Shown here: piece by piece, positions 1 through 8,877 of the stretch
Numbering within the stretch: position 1 is the stretch's first letter
Layout of the letters: each line of letters opens with the position of its first letter
NCBI RefSeq assembly: GCF_024181225.1
Contig: NZ_CP051198.1
Location: forward strand, 2,418,001-2,482,000
Source of the DNA: Treponema sp. OMZ 787
GTDB taxonomy: Bacteria; Spirochaetota; Spirochaetia; Treponematales; Treponemataceae
DNA length: 64,000 nucleotides
Reading direction: 5' to 3'
Position numbers and translations under genes: made by a program
Notes under the pieces: generated by a model
What the model saw: the letters and a program-made list of their open reading frames with translations, nothing else
Databases searched by the model: none
What the model was told of the DNA's origin: nothing

Positions 1-924
1 GACAACCGCACCGCCAGATTGAACTGAAACTGTTGTAAAATCATTATAGCGTATTTTTACAGAAACGGTTTTACCTTTTACTTTTTCATCAAATATCCTG
101 TACATAAGCTCGGATGCAAGATAAAACATAACATCATCTATCTCTGCATGAGAAAATAAATCGTGCTCAAATGTCCTTTCAGTACTTATTGAATGAGATT
201 TAACATCATCATTAAAAATTTCATAAAGCTCGCCGCGTACAGCCCTGTATAAAAAACTGCCGGATGCATTTCCCAAAATACTTTGTAAAAGATGCTCGCT
301 TGAATTAAATATTTGAGCTACGCTATTCAATCCTGCAGCAATAAGCCTTTCTCTTGTCTTTCCGCCCACTCCCCATACATCTTTTAATGGAAGACTTTTC
401 ATAAAATCTATCTCTTCTCCGGCAGGCACAATAAAAAGTCCGTCAGGTTTTGAACGCCCCGAAGCTATCTTTGCAATATATTTATTTTGAGCACAGCCTA
501 CCGAAACCGTTAAACCAGTCTTTTCCTTTATAGTTTTTTTTAATAAGAGAGCGGAATTTTTAGGAGCTCCGAATATTTTTTCCATTCCGGTCATATTTAA
601 AAAAGCTTCATCAACGGAAATTTGTTTTACTTCAGGAGTAAACTCTTTAAATATCGTCATCACTTCTTTTGATTTTTCATGATACCGATTCATTCGCCCT
701 CTTAAAAATATACCGCCCGGACAAAGTTTTTTAGCCTGTAAAATAGGCATCGCAGAATGTACACCGAATTTTCTTGCTTCATAAGAGCAAGTCGAAACAA
801 CACCTCTTTCAGATTGACCGCCGACAATAACAGGTTTACCTCGATATTCAGCATTATCAAGCTGTTCAACAGAAGCAAAAAAAGCATCTATATCAACATG
901 GAAAAAAACTTTTTCTGCCGCCAT
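1..924 (-). CDS. dinB: DNA polymerase IV (Y family), 3' part cut by window edge
   Basis: This encodes a translesion DNA polymerase that extends past damaged template bases. The first 308 codons are visible, and the reading frame runs off position 1, so the end of the little-finger domain is missing. The N-terminus reads MAAEKVFFHVDIDAFFASVE, the palm metal-binding motif of the family. SVDEAFLNMTG follows near residue 100 and carries the second catalytic acidic pair. A helix-hairpin-helix-like stretch (LKDVWGVGGKTRERLIAAGL) lies near residue 190. Start ATG is at 924-922, one base after the stop of the upstream membrane-protein gene, so the two are probably co-transcribed. No LexA box was recognised. 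Confidence 0.93.
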   Translation of the reverse strand, partial: MAAEKVFFHVDIDAFFASVEQLDNAEYRGKPVIVGGQSERGVVSTCSYEARKFGVHSAMPILQAKKLCPGGIFLRGRMNRYHEKSKEVMTIFKEFTPEVKQISVDEAFLNMTGMEKIFGAPKNSALLLKKTIKEKTGLTVSVGCAQNKYIAKIASGRSKPDGLFIVPAGEEIDFMKSLPLKDVWGVGGKTRERLIAAGLNSVAQIFNSSEHLLQSILGNASGSFLYRAVRGELYEIFNDDVKSHSISTERTFEHDLFSHAEIDDVMFYLASELMYRIFDEKVKGKTVSVKIRYNDFTTVSVQSGGAVV

Positions 925-925
925 A

Positions 926-2875
926 TTAAGACTCCGCTTTAGGTATCAAATCGAATTCTTTGATAACATGAAAAATCATTGTTTTGTTTTTTAAATTATC
1001 ATTCAAAAATTCAAAATCAGGATTTATAGGATTATCATAAAACCATGCAAGTATCTTTATATGTAAAACCGAATTTTTTTCTCCCGAAAATTTTATTGAA
1101 AAAGCATCCATTAAATTAATAGGCGACACAAATTCGGCATTTTTTCCCTCATTCGATTTTTTAAAATCTATATTTGCTTCATAAATAGGGAAACCGTCAG
1201 TGCGGCTTATAACCACCTGTATAAGAGCCGCCCTGATGAGAGGAGTTATATTCACTTCACCTATAACCCGCTCAAGATAGTTTTGTGTGCCGGCCTGTAC
1301 CTTTATAAAATCTTCTTCATCTATACCGGATAAACGATACAATTCATTATCATCATTTATTATTTCAAGTTTATTTTTTATATCAGAAATAAGAGATATA
1401 TATTTTTTTCTATTTTCAATATTATAGAAAATAAATTCATTTTTATTTTTAGGATGAAAAAATGAAGGGTAAATTAAGACAAGAATAATAATAACTGCTG
1501 CAAGGAAGGCTGTAGCTCCGGTGATCTTTATTTGAATAAACTTTGCTTTTGGTAACTCTTTTTTTAACTGCATAAAAAATCTTAAAAGCATCAATATATA
1601 TGGAAGAATAAACATTGCAGTTAATGCATTGTTAGCATAAAATAAAATTTCAATAATATTATCTTTAATAAAAAACACATCATAAAAATAATAAAGCAAC
1701 AATAAGATATTTAAAATCAAAAAGAATACTTGTGCATACAATCTTTGAAAATGATACGAAAAAAAAGATAAAATATAAATTTCCAAAAATATAATCGATA
1801 AAGATAAATTGACTCTGGAAAAAATAAATATATTTAAAAAGCAAACAATGCCTGCCAAGTACCCATAAATAAATATATTATTTGGCAGTTTTGAATATCT
1901 GTTCAAATATGCAAATAAAGAAATAATTATCGTAGAAAATAATAGTTTCAATGAAATCGCCGTTATAGGTAAAAATTTAATAGAACCTTGAAAACTGAAT
2001 CTAATTGAAAATAAAATAGTTGTAAGATATTCTCCAATATACAAAGCAAACAGAGTAATTACAAAAAATAAAATAGGAACCCGCCATAAAAGCAAAAGGT
2101 CTCTTATGTTCTTTTCTCTTTTTCGTCCGAACAAAAAACTGAATATAAAAATATAAAAAAGAGCAAACAAAGTAACACCTATTACTAAAAACACCAATGT
2201 TTTTTCACCTATAATTGTAGGGCCAAAAATATTTTTTACATTATAATGTTTATCCCATTCGGATGAAATACCATGAGTGTAAATATTTATCAAAGATAAT
2301 AATGCAGGACGCATATCCGCCCCATAAGATATTTTGATTGCAGGAATATCCTCTTTTAAATACTCTGCCAGCATCTTATCTTCTATAAGACCAAGACGAT
2401 AAAGTATAATATCATTATATTTAAAATTCACCGGAATATTTTGATTTTGTAATATTTCATGTAAATCTTTTAACATCCATGGAGGAGAAGTTTTTTTTAC
2501 GGCACCGGCACTTAATACGGCTCTATCGGATGGCCCATCAGATAAAATAAATACAAGACTTGACTTACTTTCATTTATTTTTGAAATAAGTTTTTTTGTA
2601 TTTTGAGATTCTATCATATTAATACTTTCAGGTAAAGCCGGAAAATCATTATCGGTAATTGCAATTATAACACGAGTTTGAAAAAGCACATCTTTTAAGT
2701 CTTTTGCAAAAGCTTCTAAAAGTTCCGTCGAAAATGTTGATTCATTATTTTGATTTCTTGAAGCAGTAAAAACAATAATATGTTCGCTTTTAGGGCCTAG
2801 TTCATAAATAGTGTTTTCTGTATAGGCAGCCGCGAATAAAAAAAATAATAAAATTAAAACAAGAATCCTTTTCAA
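926..2875 (-). CDS. Large polytopic membrane protein with extracytoplasmic N-terminal domain, function unknown
   Basis: This is a 649-residue protein of unknown function. It starts with a signal peptide (residues 1-18). A soluble domain of about 200 residues follows, with alternating strand/helix character (HIIVFTASRNQ, SSLVFILSDGP). About eight to ten hydrophobic segments lie between residues 220 and 500, and a soluble C-terminal domain covers roughly 510-649. The order of export signal, alpha/beta domain and membrane bundle resembles integral-membrane peptidase-like proteins, but no metal-binding or catalytic motif could be assigned. It lies directly upstream of dinB with a 1-base gap and 11 bases downstream of the J-domain gene, so it is part of a minus-strand operon. 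Confidence 0.8.
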   Translation of the reverse strand: MKRILVLILLFFLFAAAYTENTIYELGPKSEHIIVFTASRNQNNESTFSTELLEAFAKDLKDVLFQTRVIIAITDNDFPALPESINMIESQNTKKLISKINESKSSLVFILSDGPSDRAVLSAGAVKKTSPPWMLKDLHEILQNQNIPVNFKYNDIILYRLGLIEDKMLAEYLKEDIPAIKISYGADMRPALLSLINIYTHGISSEWDKHYNVKNIFGPTIIGEKTLVFLVIGVTLFALFYIFIFSFLFGRKREKNIRDLLLLWRVPILFFVITLFALYIGEYLTTILFSIRFSFQGSIKFLPITAISLKLLFSTIIISLFAYLNRYSKLPNNIFIYGYLAGIVCFLNIFIFSRVNLSLSIIFLEIYILSFFSYHFQRLYAQVFFLILNILLLLYYFYDVFFIKDNIIEILFYANNALTAMFILPYILMLLRFFMQLKKELPKAKFIQIKITGATAFLAAVIIILVLIYPSFFHPKNKNEFIFYNIENRKKYISLISDIKNKLEIINDDNELYRLSGIDEEDFIKVQAGTQNYLERVIGEVNITPLIRAALIQVVISRTDGFPIYEANIDFKKSNEGKNAEFVSPINLMDAFSIKFSGEKNSVLHIKILAWFYDNPINPDFEFLNDNLKNKTMIFHVIKEFDLIPKAES

Positions 2876-2886
2876 TTTATAATCCT

Positions 2887-3297
2887 TTATGAGTTTAAGT
2901 CTTTTTCAGATAAAATATTTCCTGTCTTAAACCATGTTTCTATTTTACGGTAAGAATTATTTATACGCCGTATTATAACATTGGCCTCGGCTTGTTTTGC
3001 AGGTGAGTCTTGAAAATCAGGGTGATGTTTTTTTATCAAACGCTTCCAAGATTTTTTACACTCATCAAGGGGAACTCCGGATAAAACATTTAAAACGGCA
3101 AAATCTTCTACAAGTTCAGGCGGAACAGGAACCCTTAAGGAATCCTTATCTATCTTAGGCGGCGGCCGTCTTTCCATCCGTCCGCCTATCGTTCGATAAC
3201 GGCCGCTTGACCTTTGTGCAGCAGCAAAAGGATCTTCATCGGAGGTAAGAGCATCCCGCAAAATATTTCCCATATCGTTATAATAATTATTACTCAT
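2887..3297 (-). CDS. Small J-domain (DnaJ-like) protein
   Basis: This 136-residue protein carries a J-domain at its C-terminus, the reverse of classical DnaJ. Residues 76-127 form helix II with basic residues (KKSWKRLIKK), then the HPD tripeptide at residues 92-94, then helix III (IIRRINNSYRKIETWF). The first 55 residues are polar and probably disordered (GRYRTIGGRMERRPPP). There is no G/F region, zinc-finger or substrate-binding domain, so it is a type III J-protein. It would stimulate DnaK ATPase for one particular client. It sits 3 bases from the NeuB-family gene and 11 from the membrane-protein gene, so its client may be encoded here. That last point is inference. Confidence 0.8.
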   Translation of the reverse strand: MSNNYYNDMGNILRDALTSDEDPFAAAQRSSGRYRTIGGRMERRPPPKIDKDSLRVPVPPELVEDFAVLNVLSGVPLDECKKSWKRLIKKHHPDFQDSPAKQAEANVIIRRINNSYRKIETWFKTGNILSEKDLNS

Positions 3298-3300
3298 ATA

Positions 3301-4440
3301 TTATTCCCTTGTAAGAAAATCTTCCATCAATAATCCGTCACCTGCGGAAACGGCTCTTTGTAAAACGGCACCGATAAACCGGTCAAACATTTCAGGAGCT
3401 TCCCCCACCGATAAAATTTTTTCGGTTCGCAAAACAGCAATATCATTATCCCTTATCACATGACCTTTTTTTAAATCGTGCAGATAGTGAATTGATCTGT
3501 TTGTACGGCCGTAGTTTTTACTTTCAGCCATACTCAATTTTTTTTCTCCTGAACCTATAACTTCATTTATCAGATCAGCGGAATAATTCAATTTTATTAA
3601 ATGTTCTATAATTTCATCATAAGTTTTTTTAGAACACAAATCCAAGGCACTGCACATTTTTTTAAACATATCGGGTTCTAAAGCAACAGGATCGTCCAAA
3701 CCTTTTTCTTTTCGGGAAAGACAGATATGTTTTTCGATTATAAAACCGCCCGATGCGAGCGTAAGGATAGGCACTAAAATCGGATCCAAAGAGTGATCGC
3801 TGACACCGCATGGTATACCGAAAACACCGCTCAAATTTTTCATCACTGAAAGATTATATTCTTTTTCGGGTGCAGGATAAGATGTAATGCAATGAAGCAG
3901 AGCAAGACTCAAATCTTTATTTTCAGAGCGTAAAAAACCGACAGCATTTTCAATATCTTTTAAAAGAGAAACTCCGCTCGATAAAATCATTGGAATGTTA
4001 AAACAGGCACAACATTTTAGAAGTTGTATATAATTAAGCTCAGGCGAAGCTATCTTTATAAAATCGGGTTTTAATTCGGCAAGCTCTGCAGCAGACCTAA
4101 AGCCGAAGGGACTGGCTGAAAACAAAAGATGCTTTGATCGGCTGTATTCGGCAAGCTCTTTGTAAAAATTTATAGGAACTTCCAAACTTTTAAAGCGTTC
4201 ATACAAAGGAATTCTTCCTGTAGGTAAGTCTACATAGCCGGTATTCGGATGCAGAATTTCATCTGCATAAACAATTTGAAATTTTACGGCCCTTACTCCG
4301 GCCTCTTTAGCAGCATCTATCAATTTGACGGCTGTTTCAATAGAACCGTTATGACTTGTTCCTATTTCGGCAATCGTAAGAGGATTTTCTACTGAAAAAA
4401 TTTCCGAACCGAGTTTAAAGACTTCATATTTTGTGCACAT
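3301..4440 (-). CDS. NeuB-family N-acetylneuraminate/pseudaminate-type synthase
   Basis: This is a 379-residue enzyme of the NeuB/SpsE family. The family condenses phosphoenolpyruvate with an aminosugar to make a nonulosonic (sialic-like) acid. The N-terminal TIM-barrel begins LTIAEIGTSHNGSIETAV, with AVKFQIVYADEI after it, a pattern typical of NeuB. The C-terminal part (about residues 310-375) is an SAF/antifreeze-like domain (NRSIHYLHDLKKGHVIRDND). The exact sugar cannot be read from sequence. No other nonulosonate genes such as a cytidylyltransferase or aminotransferase are nearby. A surface or flagellar glycan precursor is a reasonable role, by inference. Confidence 0.85.
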   Translation of the reverse strand: MCTKYEVFKLGSEIFSVENPLTIAEIGTSHNGSIETAVKLIDAAKEAGVRAVKFQIVYADEILHPNTGYVDLPTGRIPLYERFKSLEVPINFYKELAEYSRSKHLLFSASPFGFRSAAELAELKPDFIKIASPELNYIQLLKCCACFNIPMILSSGVSLLKDIENAVGFLRSENKDLSLALLHCITSYPAPEKEYNLSVMKNLSGVFGIPCGVSDHSLDPILVPILTLASGGFIIEKHICLSRKEKGLDDPVALEPDMFKKMCSALDLCSKKTYDEIIEHLIKLNYSADLINEVIGSGEKKLSMAESKNYGRTNRSIHYLHDLKKGHVIRDNDIAVLRTEKILSVGEAPEMFDRFIGAVLQRAVSAGDGLLMEDFLTRE

Positions 4441-4474
4441 AATACTTAAAAATCTTACATCAAATATTAAAAAA

Positions 4475-4520
4475 AAACAAGAGAGTCGGCTTTTACAAAT
4501 CTTATAGCCGGCTTTTACAC
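4475..4520 (-). terminator. Probable intrinsic terminator after the NusG-II gene
   Basis: Read on the minus strand, GCCGGCT and AGCCGAC can pair with one mismatch across a 14-base loop. A run of nine T follows just downstream. It lies in the 93-base gap between the NusG-domain-II gene and the NeuB-family gene. The stem is imperfect, so this is a moderate call. Confidence 0.45.
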
Positions 4521-4533
4521 AAATTAATGCAGT

Positions 4534-4884
4534 TTATTTTTTTTCGACAGATAAAAAAACCTTATTCGGAAGACAGGCATTCCAATCACCGTGATTTTTT
4601 AATTTCGGAGCCGATATACAGGTTTTATTTGAACAAGTTGAACTGACCACAAAGGCCTCATTTTTTTCGATCTTAATACTTACAGGTCCGGCTTCTCCAT
4701 CCACAACAAAATCCATATCAATATTCATCGGATATATCCAATCTCCACTAGGTGTTCTAACCGATAGATAAAGGGTAGAGTTATCCGAGGAATATATAAA
4801 AAGGGAGGTCAATGTTATAAATGAAACAATAACCGCAAGTATGATAACATCAAGAATCTTAATTTTATTAAAAAACTTTTTCAT
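4534..4884 (-). CDS. NusG domain II-containing membrane-anchored protein
   Basis: This is a 116-residue protein. It has one N-terminal membrane anchor (residues 10-30) and an extracytoplasmic domain matching the NusG domain II/DUF1312 family. The diagnostic pattern is a first Cys in a strand (VVSSTCSNKTC), then an HGDWNACLPNKV motif near the C-terminus. Family members are often near redox, lipoprotein or apbE-type genes, but their function is unsettled. It overlaps the upstream patatin gene by 17 bases, so the two are translationally linked. Confidence 0.8.
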   Translation of the reverse strand: MKKFFNKIKILDVIILAVIVSFITLTSLFIYSSDNSTLYLSVRTPSGDWIYPMNIDMDFVVDGEAGPVSIKIEKNEAFVVSSTCSNKTCISAPKLKNHGDWNACLPNKVFLSVEKK

Positions 4885-5779
4885 GTTTTAGCCTTCGAGC
4901 AATTTTTTTGCTCATGCGTCTGCGGTTCACAATGCCCGGAAAACCTTTTTGGAAAAAATCAAGGAGTTCTTTTTTATGATTCATAGTTACGGAATAGCCC
5001 ATTTGAATTTGAGAAAGCGGATCCGAAAAATCATGCGGAGCCATACCTGTATCAATATCAAGGATATGTGTTGGAGTATTCGCTATGGTATAATCAGAAC
5101 GGATTGAGGCGACCTCCATACATCTAGTCAAAACCGAAATAGAAGAATCCAAATCTTCACTCGTTATAATCTTAAAAGTTCCGAGAGTAACAGCCAAGAT
5201 ATTTTTAAAACCTTTTGCTTTGGCAATCCAAACAGGCGTATTATTTTTTACGCAACCGTCAACAAAAATTCTTCCGTTATGATGAAACGGAGTAAAGAAG
5301 CCCGGATATGATGATGAAGCTCTCATCGCATCCGCTACCCTCCCCTTATCAAAGACTATTTCATTTCCATCACACAAGTCAACGGCATTACAATAGAAAG
5401 GAATTTTAAGCTGATCAAATGTTTGATAACATGAAAGTTTTTTAAAAAGGGTTAAACTCTTTTCTCCTGAATCTGCTCCTTGATGGGAAATTAAATTGTT
5501 TAAACTTGCCCCTATTTGCAAAAGCTTTGTCAGCTTAGTCAGCCCAAAACCTAAATGGGAAACATCCAGATAGTCGGTTAATTCAAAATCATTTGAAAAG
5601 AAAGAAATCATTTCATCTACAGTCATACCTGAAGCATAAAGACCGCCGATAATTGCACCCATAGAACATCCGACAATACAATCAGGACGCGGATATTCCA
5701 ATTCTTCAAGAGCTTTAAACATTCCTATGTAGGCAAGGCCTTTTGCACCTCCGCCCGATAAAACCAATGACCAGTCCAT
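4868..5779 (-). CDS. Patatin-like phospholipase
   Basis: This is a 303-residue serine lipid acyl hydrolase of the bacterial patatin (RssA-like) group. The oxyanion loop GGGAKG is at residues 9-14. The nucleophile elbow GCSMG places the catalytic Ser at 39, and the dyad Asp is in FVDGCVKNN. No signal peptide is visible, so it probably acts at the cytoplasmic face of the membrane. The C-terminus is basic (RRRMSKKIARRLKHEK). It is followed by the overlapping NusG-II gene. Its substrate is unknown, but phospholipid or lysophospholipid is usual for the family. Confidence 0.88.
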   Translation of the reverse strand: MDWSLVLSGGGAKGLAYIGMFKALEELEYPRPDCIVGCSMGAIIGGLYASGMTVDEMISFFSNDFELTDYLDVSHLGFGLTKLTKLLQIGASLNNLISHQGADSGEKSLTLFKKLSCYQTFDQLKIPFYCNAVDLCDGNEIVFDKGRVADAMRASSSYPGFFTPFHHNGRIFVDGCVKNNTPVWIAKAKGFKNILAVTLGTFKIITSEDLDSSISVLTRCMEVASIRSDYTIANTPTHILDIDTGMAPHDFSDPLSQIQMGYSVTMNHKKELLDFFQKGFPGIVNRRRMSKKIARRLKHEKVF

Positions 5780-5823
5780 ACTACAATTATATCTGTATTT
5801 TTAATTTTTTACTAGAGGAAACT

Positions 5824-6567
5824 TTACAATAAATCGGCAATCTTATCGGGATAGTCAGTTATAATTGAGTCTAAACCGGTAATTAAAACTTGAGAATAAT
5901 CTGTTTGAATAGAACCGAACCAAGCGTTGACCTTAAAGCCTTCATTATGCAGCTCATCAACAAATTCCTTTGTAAGCCTATATGCAGGAGGATGATAACA
6001 TTCTACGCCGTATTTTTTTAAATAGGCAGCCGGATGCAAATCCCAAGAATCAACCAAAAAACCGCACACAAGTGAAGAGTTTATTTTTTTCATTCTCAAA
6101 ACACTTTCATGATTAAAAGAAGAAATAATACATTTGTCTTGCAGATTATATTTTTTTAAAAGGGCATATACTTTTTCCTCTATCCCCGGATATTCAAAGA
6201 CTCCCGTTTTTAATTCAATGTTTGAAATAATATCCTTGTTCTTTATAAAATCAAAATAGTCTTCGAGCGAAGGAATCTTTTCATTTAAAGGTACGGTTCC
6301 GTTCAAAGGTTCTGCACTTTTAAACTTTGCTGCAGCATTTATTTTTTTTAATTCGTCAAAAGAAAAATCTTTTACAAGACCTGAAGCACTGCTTGTTCTA
6401 TCCAAGGTTTCATCATGAATTATTACCGGAACGCCGTCAGAAGAAAGATGAACATCAAACTCTATACCGTCAACACCTAAGTCCGCTGCTTTAGAAAAAG
6501 CAAGCATAGTATTTTCGGGATACCTGCTTCGAAAACCCCTGTGGGCAAAATTAAGAGTCCTATTCAT
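5824..6567 (-). CDS. Glycerophosphodiester phosphodiesterase
   Basis: This 248-residue cytoplasmic GDPD hydrolyses deacylated phospholipid head-group diesters to glycerol-3-phosphate and an alcohol. HRG at residues 9-11 carries the first catalytic His. GIEFDVHLSSDGVPVIIHD supplies the Glu/Asp metal ligands and the second His, and NIELKTG follows. The ATG at 6567 was chosen because AGGAGG precedes it and because it begins right after the stop of the TPM gene at 6569. A longer frame (to 6600) reads back into the glycine-rich tail of that gene and is not credible. No signal peptide is present, unlike GlpQ. Confidence 0.9.
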   Translation of the reverse strand: MNRTLNFAHRGFRSRYPENTMLAFSKAADLGVDGIEFDVHLSSDGVPVIIHDETLDRTSSASGLVKDFSFDELKKINAAAKFKSAEPLNGTVPLNEKIPSLEDYFDFIKNKDIISNIELKTGVFEYPGIEEKVYALLKKYNLQDKCIISSFNHESVLRMKKINSSLVCGFLVDSWDLHPAAYLKKYGVECYHPPAYRLTKEFVDELHNEGFKVNAWFGSIQTDYSQVLITGLDSIITDYPDKIADLL

Positions 6568-6568
6568 A

Positions 6569-7357
6569 TTACCAACCTCCTGAGGCTCCTCCGCCGCCAA
6601 ATCTTCCGCCTCCTCCTGAAAAGCCGCCGCCAGAAAAACCTCGGCCTGACGATCTTCCTATCGAGCTGCCGAAAACCGAACCGCTTGATCTTCCGTTAAA
6701 AGAGCGGCCTGCCCTACTGCTTTGAGAAAGCAAGTAGAATATCCAAAAAAGTCCGCCCGGCGAAAATCTTGAAATCATAATATAGGCGAAAATGAAAAAC
6801 AATAAAACTTGAGGGAATCCGCCTTCATCATCTTCATCCGCAGTCTTAATTTCTTTTAAAAGAGTTTCATCTTGCAAAGCATAAGCCGCCATAGCTTTGA
6901 GCCCGTCATAGATTCCCTGCCCGTAATCACCTGAACGGAACTGCGGAGCGATAAAGTTTCGTATAATTTGTCCGCTCCTTGAATCCGTAAGATTTTCTTC
7001 CAAGCCGTAGCCTACTTCAATGCGGAGTTTTTTATCCTTAACTGAAACCAGTAAAAGGGCACCGCTATCTTTTTCTTTAGAACCAAGTTTCCATTTTTCG
7101 GCAACCTGCATAGAATAATCTTCAATAGATTCTCCTTCTAAAGACGGAATGATCAAAACTGCAATTTGTACTTGAGATCTGTTATTTAAGTCCAAAAGAA
7201 AATTTTCTATTTTTTTAAATTCGTTTTTCGAAAGAATTCCGGCCTTGTCAACTACAGGGCCGGAAAGAGAAGGCACAGCTAAGCCGAAAGAATTAAAATT
7301 ATAAAAGACGACAAAAAATAAAACAAATATTTTTTTTAAAATTTTATCTTTTTGCAT
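6569..7357 (-). CDS. TPM domain-containing membrane protein (YgcG family)
   Basis: This 262-residue protein has a signal peptide or anchor (residues 8-26) and a TPM domain (about 30-160: VDKAGILSKNEFKKIENFL, EVGYGLEENL). A transmembrane stretch lies near 190-205, and a Gly/Ser-rich tail ends in FGGGGASGGW. TPM proteins of this layout are commonly paired with LemA in bacteria, as here, where LemA lies 5 bases upstream. The family is described as phosphatase-like or linked to membrane-protein quality control. No specific activity can be read from this sequence. Confidence 0.85.
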   Translation of the reverse strand: MQKDKILKKIFVLFFVVFYNFNSFGLAVPSLSGPVVDKAGILSKNEFKKIENFLLDLNNRSQVQIAVLIIPSLEGESIEDYSMQVAEKWKLGSKEKDSGALLLVSVKDKKLRIEVGYGLEENLTDSRSGQIIRNFIAPQFRSGDYGQGIYDGLKAMAAYALQDETLLKEIKTADEDDEGGFPQVLLFFIFAYIMISRFSPGGLFWIFYLLSQSSRAGRSFNGRSSGSVFGSSIGRSSGRGFSGGGFSGGGGRFGGGGASGGW

Positions 7358-7362
7358 AATTT

Positions 7363-7971
7363 TTAGAAGTTTACCTTAGGTGCGGTTGCTGCCTGATCAT
7401 CAGCCTTAAAATAAGCCTTCTCCCTAAAGCCGTTCATATTGGCAATAATCGAACGAGGAAATTGTCTTATATAAACATTGTATGATTGGACAGCTTCGTT
7501 ATATCTTTTGCGTTCAACTGCAATACGGTTTTCGGTTCCTTCAAGCTGGGTCTGTAAGTCCATAAAATTTTGATTTGCTTTTAATTCAGGATAGTTTTCG
7601 GTAATAACCAATAAACGCTGTAAGGCTGACCCAAGCTCGCTTTGTGCTTGTTGAAATTTTGCAAAGGATTCGGGATTATTTAAAACCTCATCGGAAACCT
7701 TCATAACGCCGCCGGCCTTTGATCTTGCTTCTGCAATATCGGTAAAAACCTTAGACTCATGTGCCGCATAACCTTTTACCGTATTCACCAAGTTGGGAAT
7801 TAAATCGAAGCGTCTTTGATAAACATTTTCTACCTGGCCCCACGCCGACTTTACATTCTCTTCTGCAATGATAATGGAATTATATGTTCCCACAAAAAAT
7901 CTATATAAGCCGAAAGCCAAAACAAAAACAACAGCCAAAATAATCAATCCGGTTTTTAAACCCTTACTCAT
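7363..7971 (-). CDS. lemA: LemA family protein
   Basis: This 202-residue protein has one N-terminal membrane segment (residues 6-26) followed by a mostly helical domain. Family motifs include SAWGQVENVYQRRFDLIPNL and ENRIAVERKRYNEAVQSYN, and the C-terminal RQFPRSIIANMNGF is typical of LemA. GGAGG lies 4 bases before the ATG. The gene is followed after 5 bases by the TPM-domain gene, a recurrent bacterial pair of poorly defined membrane function. Confidence 0.93.
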   Translation of the reverse strand: MSKGLKTGLIILAVVFVLAFGLYRFFVGTYNSIIIAEENVKSAWGQVENVYQRRFDLIPNLVNTVKGYAAHESKVFTDIAEARSKAGGVMKVSDEVLNNPESFAKFQQAQSELGSALQRLLVITENYPELKANQNFMDLQTQLEGTENRIAVERKRYNEAVQSYNVYIRQFPRSIIANMNGFREKAYFKADDQAATAPKVNF

Positions 7972-8040
7972 AATGCCTCCATAGAGTATTAAAATTAAGA
8001 TGCATTTAATTTAACAAATTACAAATAAAAAAACAAGAGC

Positions 8041-8877
8041 TTATTTTTTTCTAACGGAAGGTGCTGCAATAAAAAAGATAAGAGCTACAATGTAAGGAAA
8101 GGATAATAAAATACCTGACGGAATTTTTACGGCACCCTGCATTATGTTCACGGCATATTCAGCCGCAGAAAAAAGTAAGACGGCGAGAGTGCATAAAAGA
8201 GGATTTTTATTTCCCAAAAAGATTGCAGCCAAGGCTGTCCAGCCTCTTCCCGCACTTATATTGGGAGTGTAGGCGGCAAGACGGAACACAAGGGTTGATC
8301 CTGCACAAGCTGCAAAAAAACCTGCAAGCGTCCATGAAAATATTTTATACTTATCGGGATTTATTCCGCGGGCAATTAAAACGTCGGGGGCATCTCCTGA
8401 ATATTTTAAGCTGATTCCCTTGGAACTGTATTTTAAAAATAAAAAAATTACAACAGCTAAAGTTAAACCTGCAAAAAACGGATTAAGATTATTTACGGGA
8501 CTAAGATGGGAAGAGATTTCAAAGTCTTCAAAGGAAAGAACTCCGCCTTTGTTTAAAAAAAGTTCGGAAGCCCAAGGAACAAAGCCTGCGGCAAAGAGGT
8601 TTAAAGAAAGCCCTGTCAAAAAAGAATTTGCCCTTGTTTTAACGGTAAACAAGGCAAGCAAATAAAGAATAAGAGAGGTCAAAAGAATAGAAGCTATAAA
8701 ACCTAAAAATGGATTACCGCTTATTATGGTTATAAGAGCGCAAAAAAATGCCGAGAGAATAACGGCGCCTTCCATAAAAACGGCAAGAGAGCCAGCATAT
8801 TCGGTAAGAAGGGCTCCTAAACTTAAAAACAAAAGAGGTGCCGAGATTTTTAAGATAACCAAGACGGCTTCAATCAT
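8041..8877 (-). CDS. Nucleoside ABC transporter permease (NupQ-like)
   Basis: This 278-residue polytopic permease belongs to the BPD_transp_2 family (RbsC/LivM fold). It has about eight hydrophobic segments and the family pattern GINPDKYKIFSWTLAGFFA followed by SAGRGWTALAAIFLG. It overlaps the preceding permease by the 4 bases ATGA and is the last gene of the importer operon. With the neighbouring ATPase and BMP lipoprotein it should form a purine-nucleoside importer. That role follows from the known NupNOPQ and PnrA systems. Confidence 0.88.
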   Translation of the reverse strand: MIEAVLVILKISAPLLFLSLGALLTEYAGSLAVFMEGAVILSAFFCALITIISGNPFLGFIASILLTSLILYLLALFTVKTRANSFLTGLSLNLFAAGFVPWASELFLNKGGVLSFEDFEISSHLSPVNNLNPFFAGLTLAVVIFLFLKYSSKGISLKYSGDAPDVLIARGINPDKYKIFSWTLAGFFAACAGSTLVFRLAAYTPNISAGRGWTALAAIFLGNKNPLLCTLAVLLFSAAEYAVNIMQGAVKIPSGILLSFPYIVALIFFIAAPSVRKK

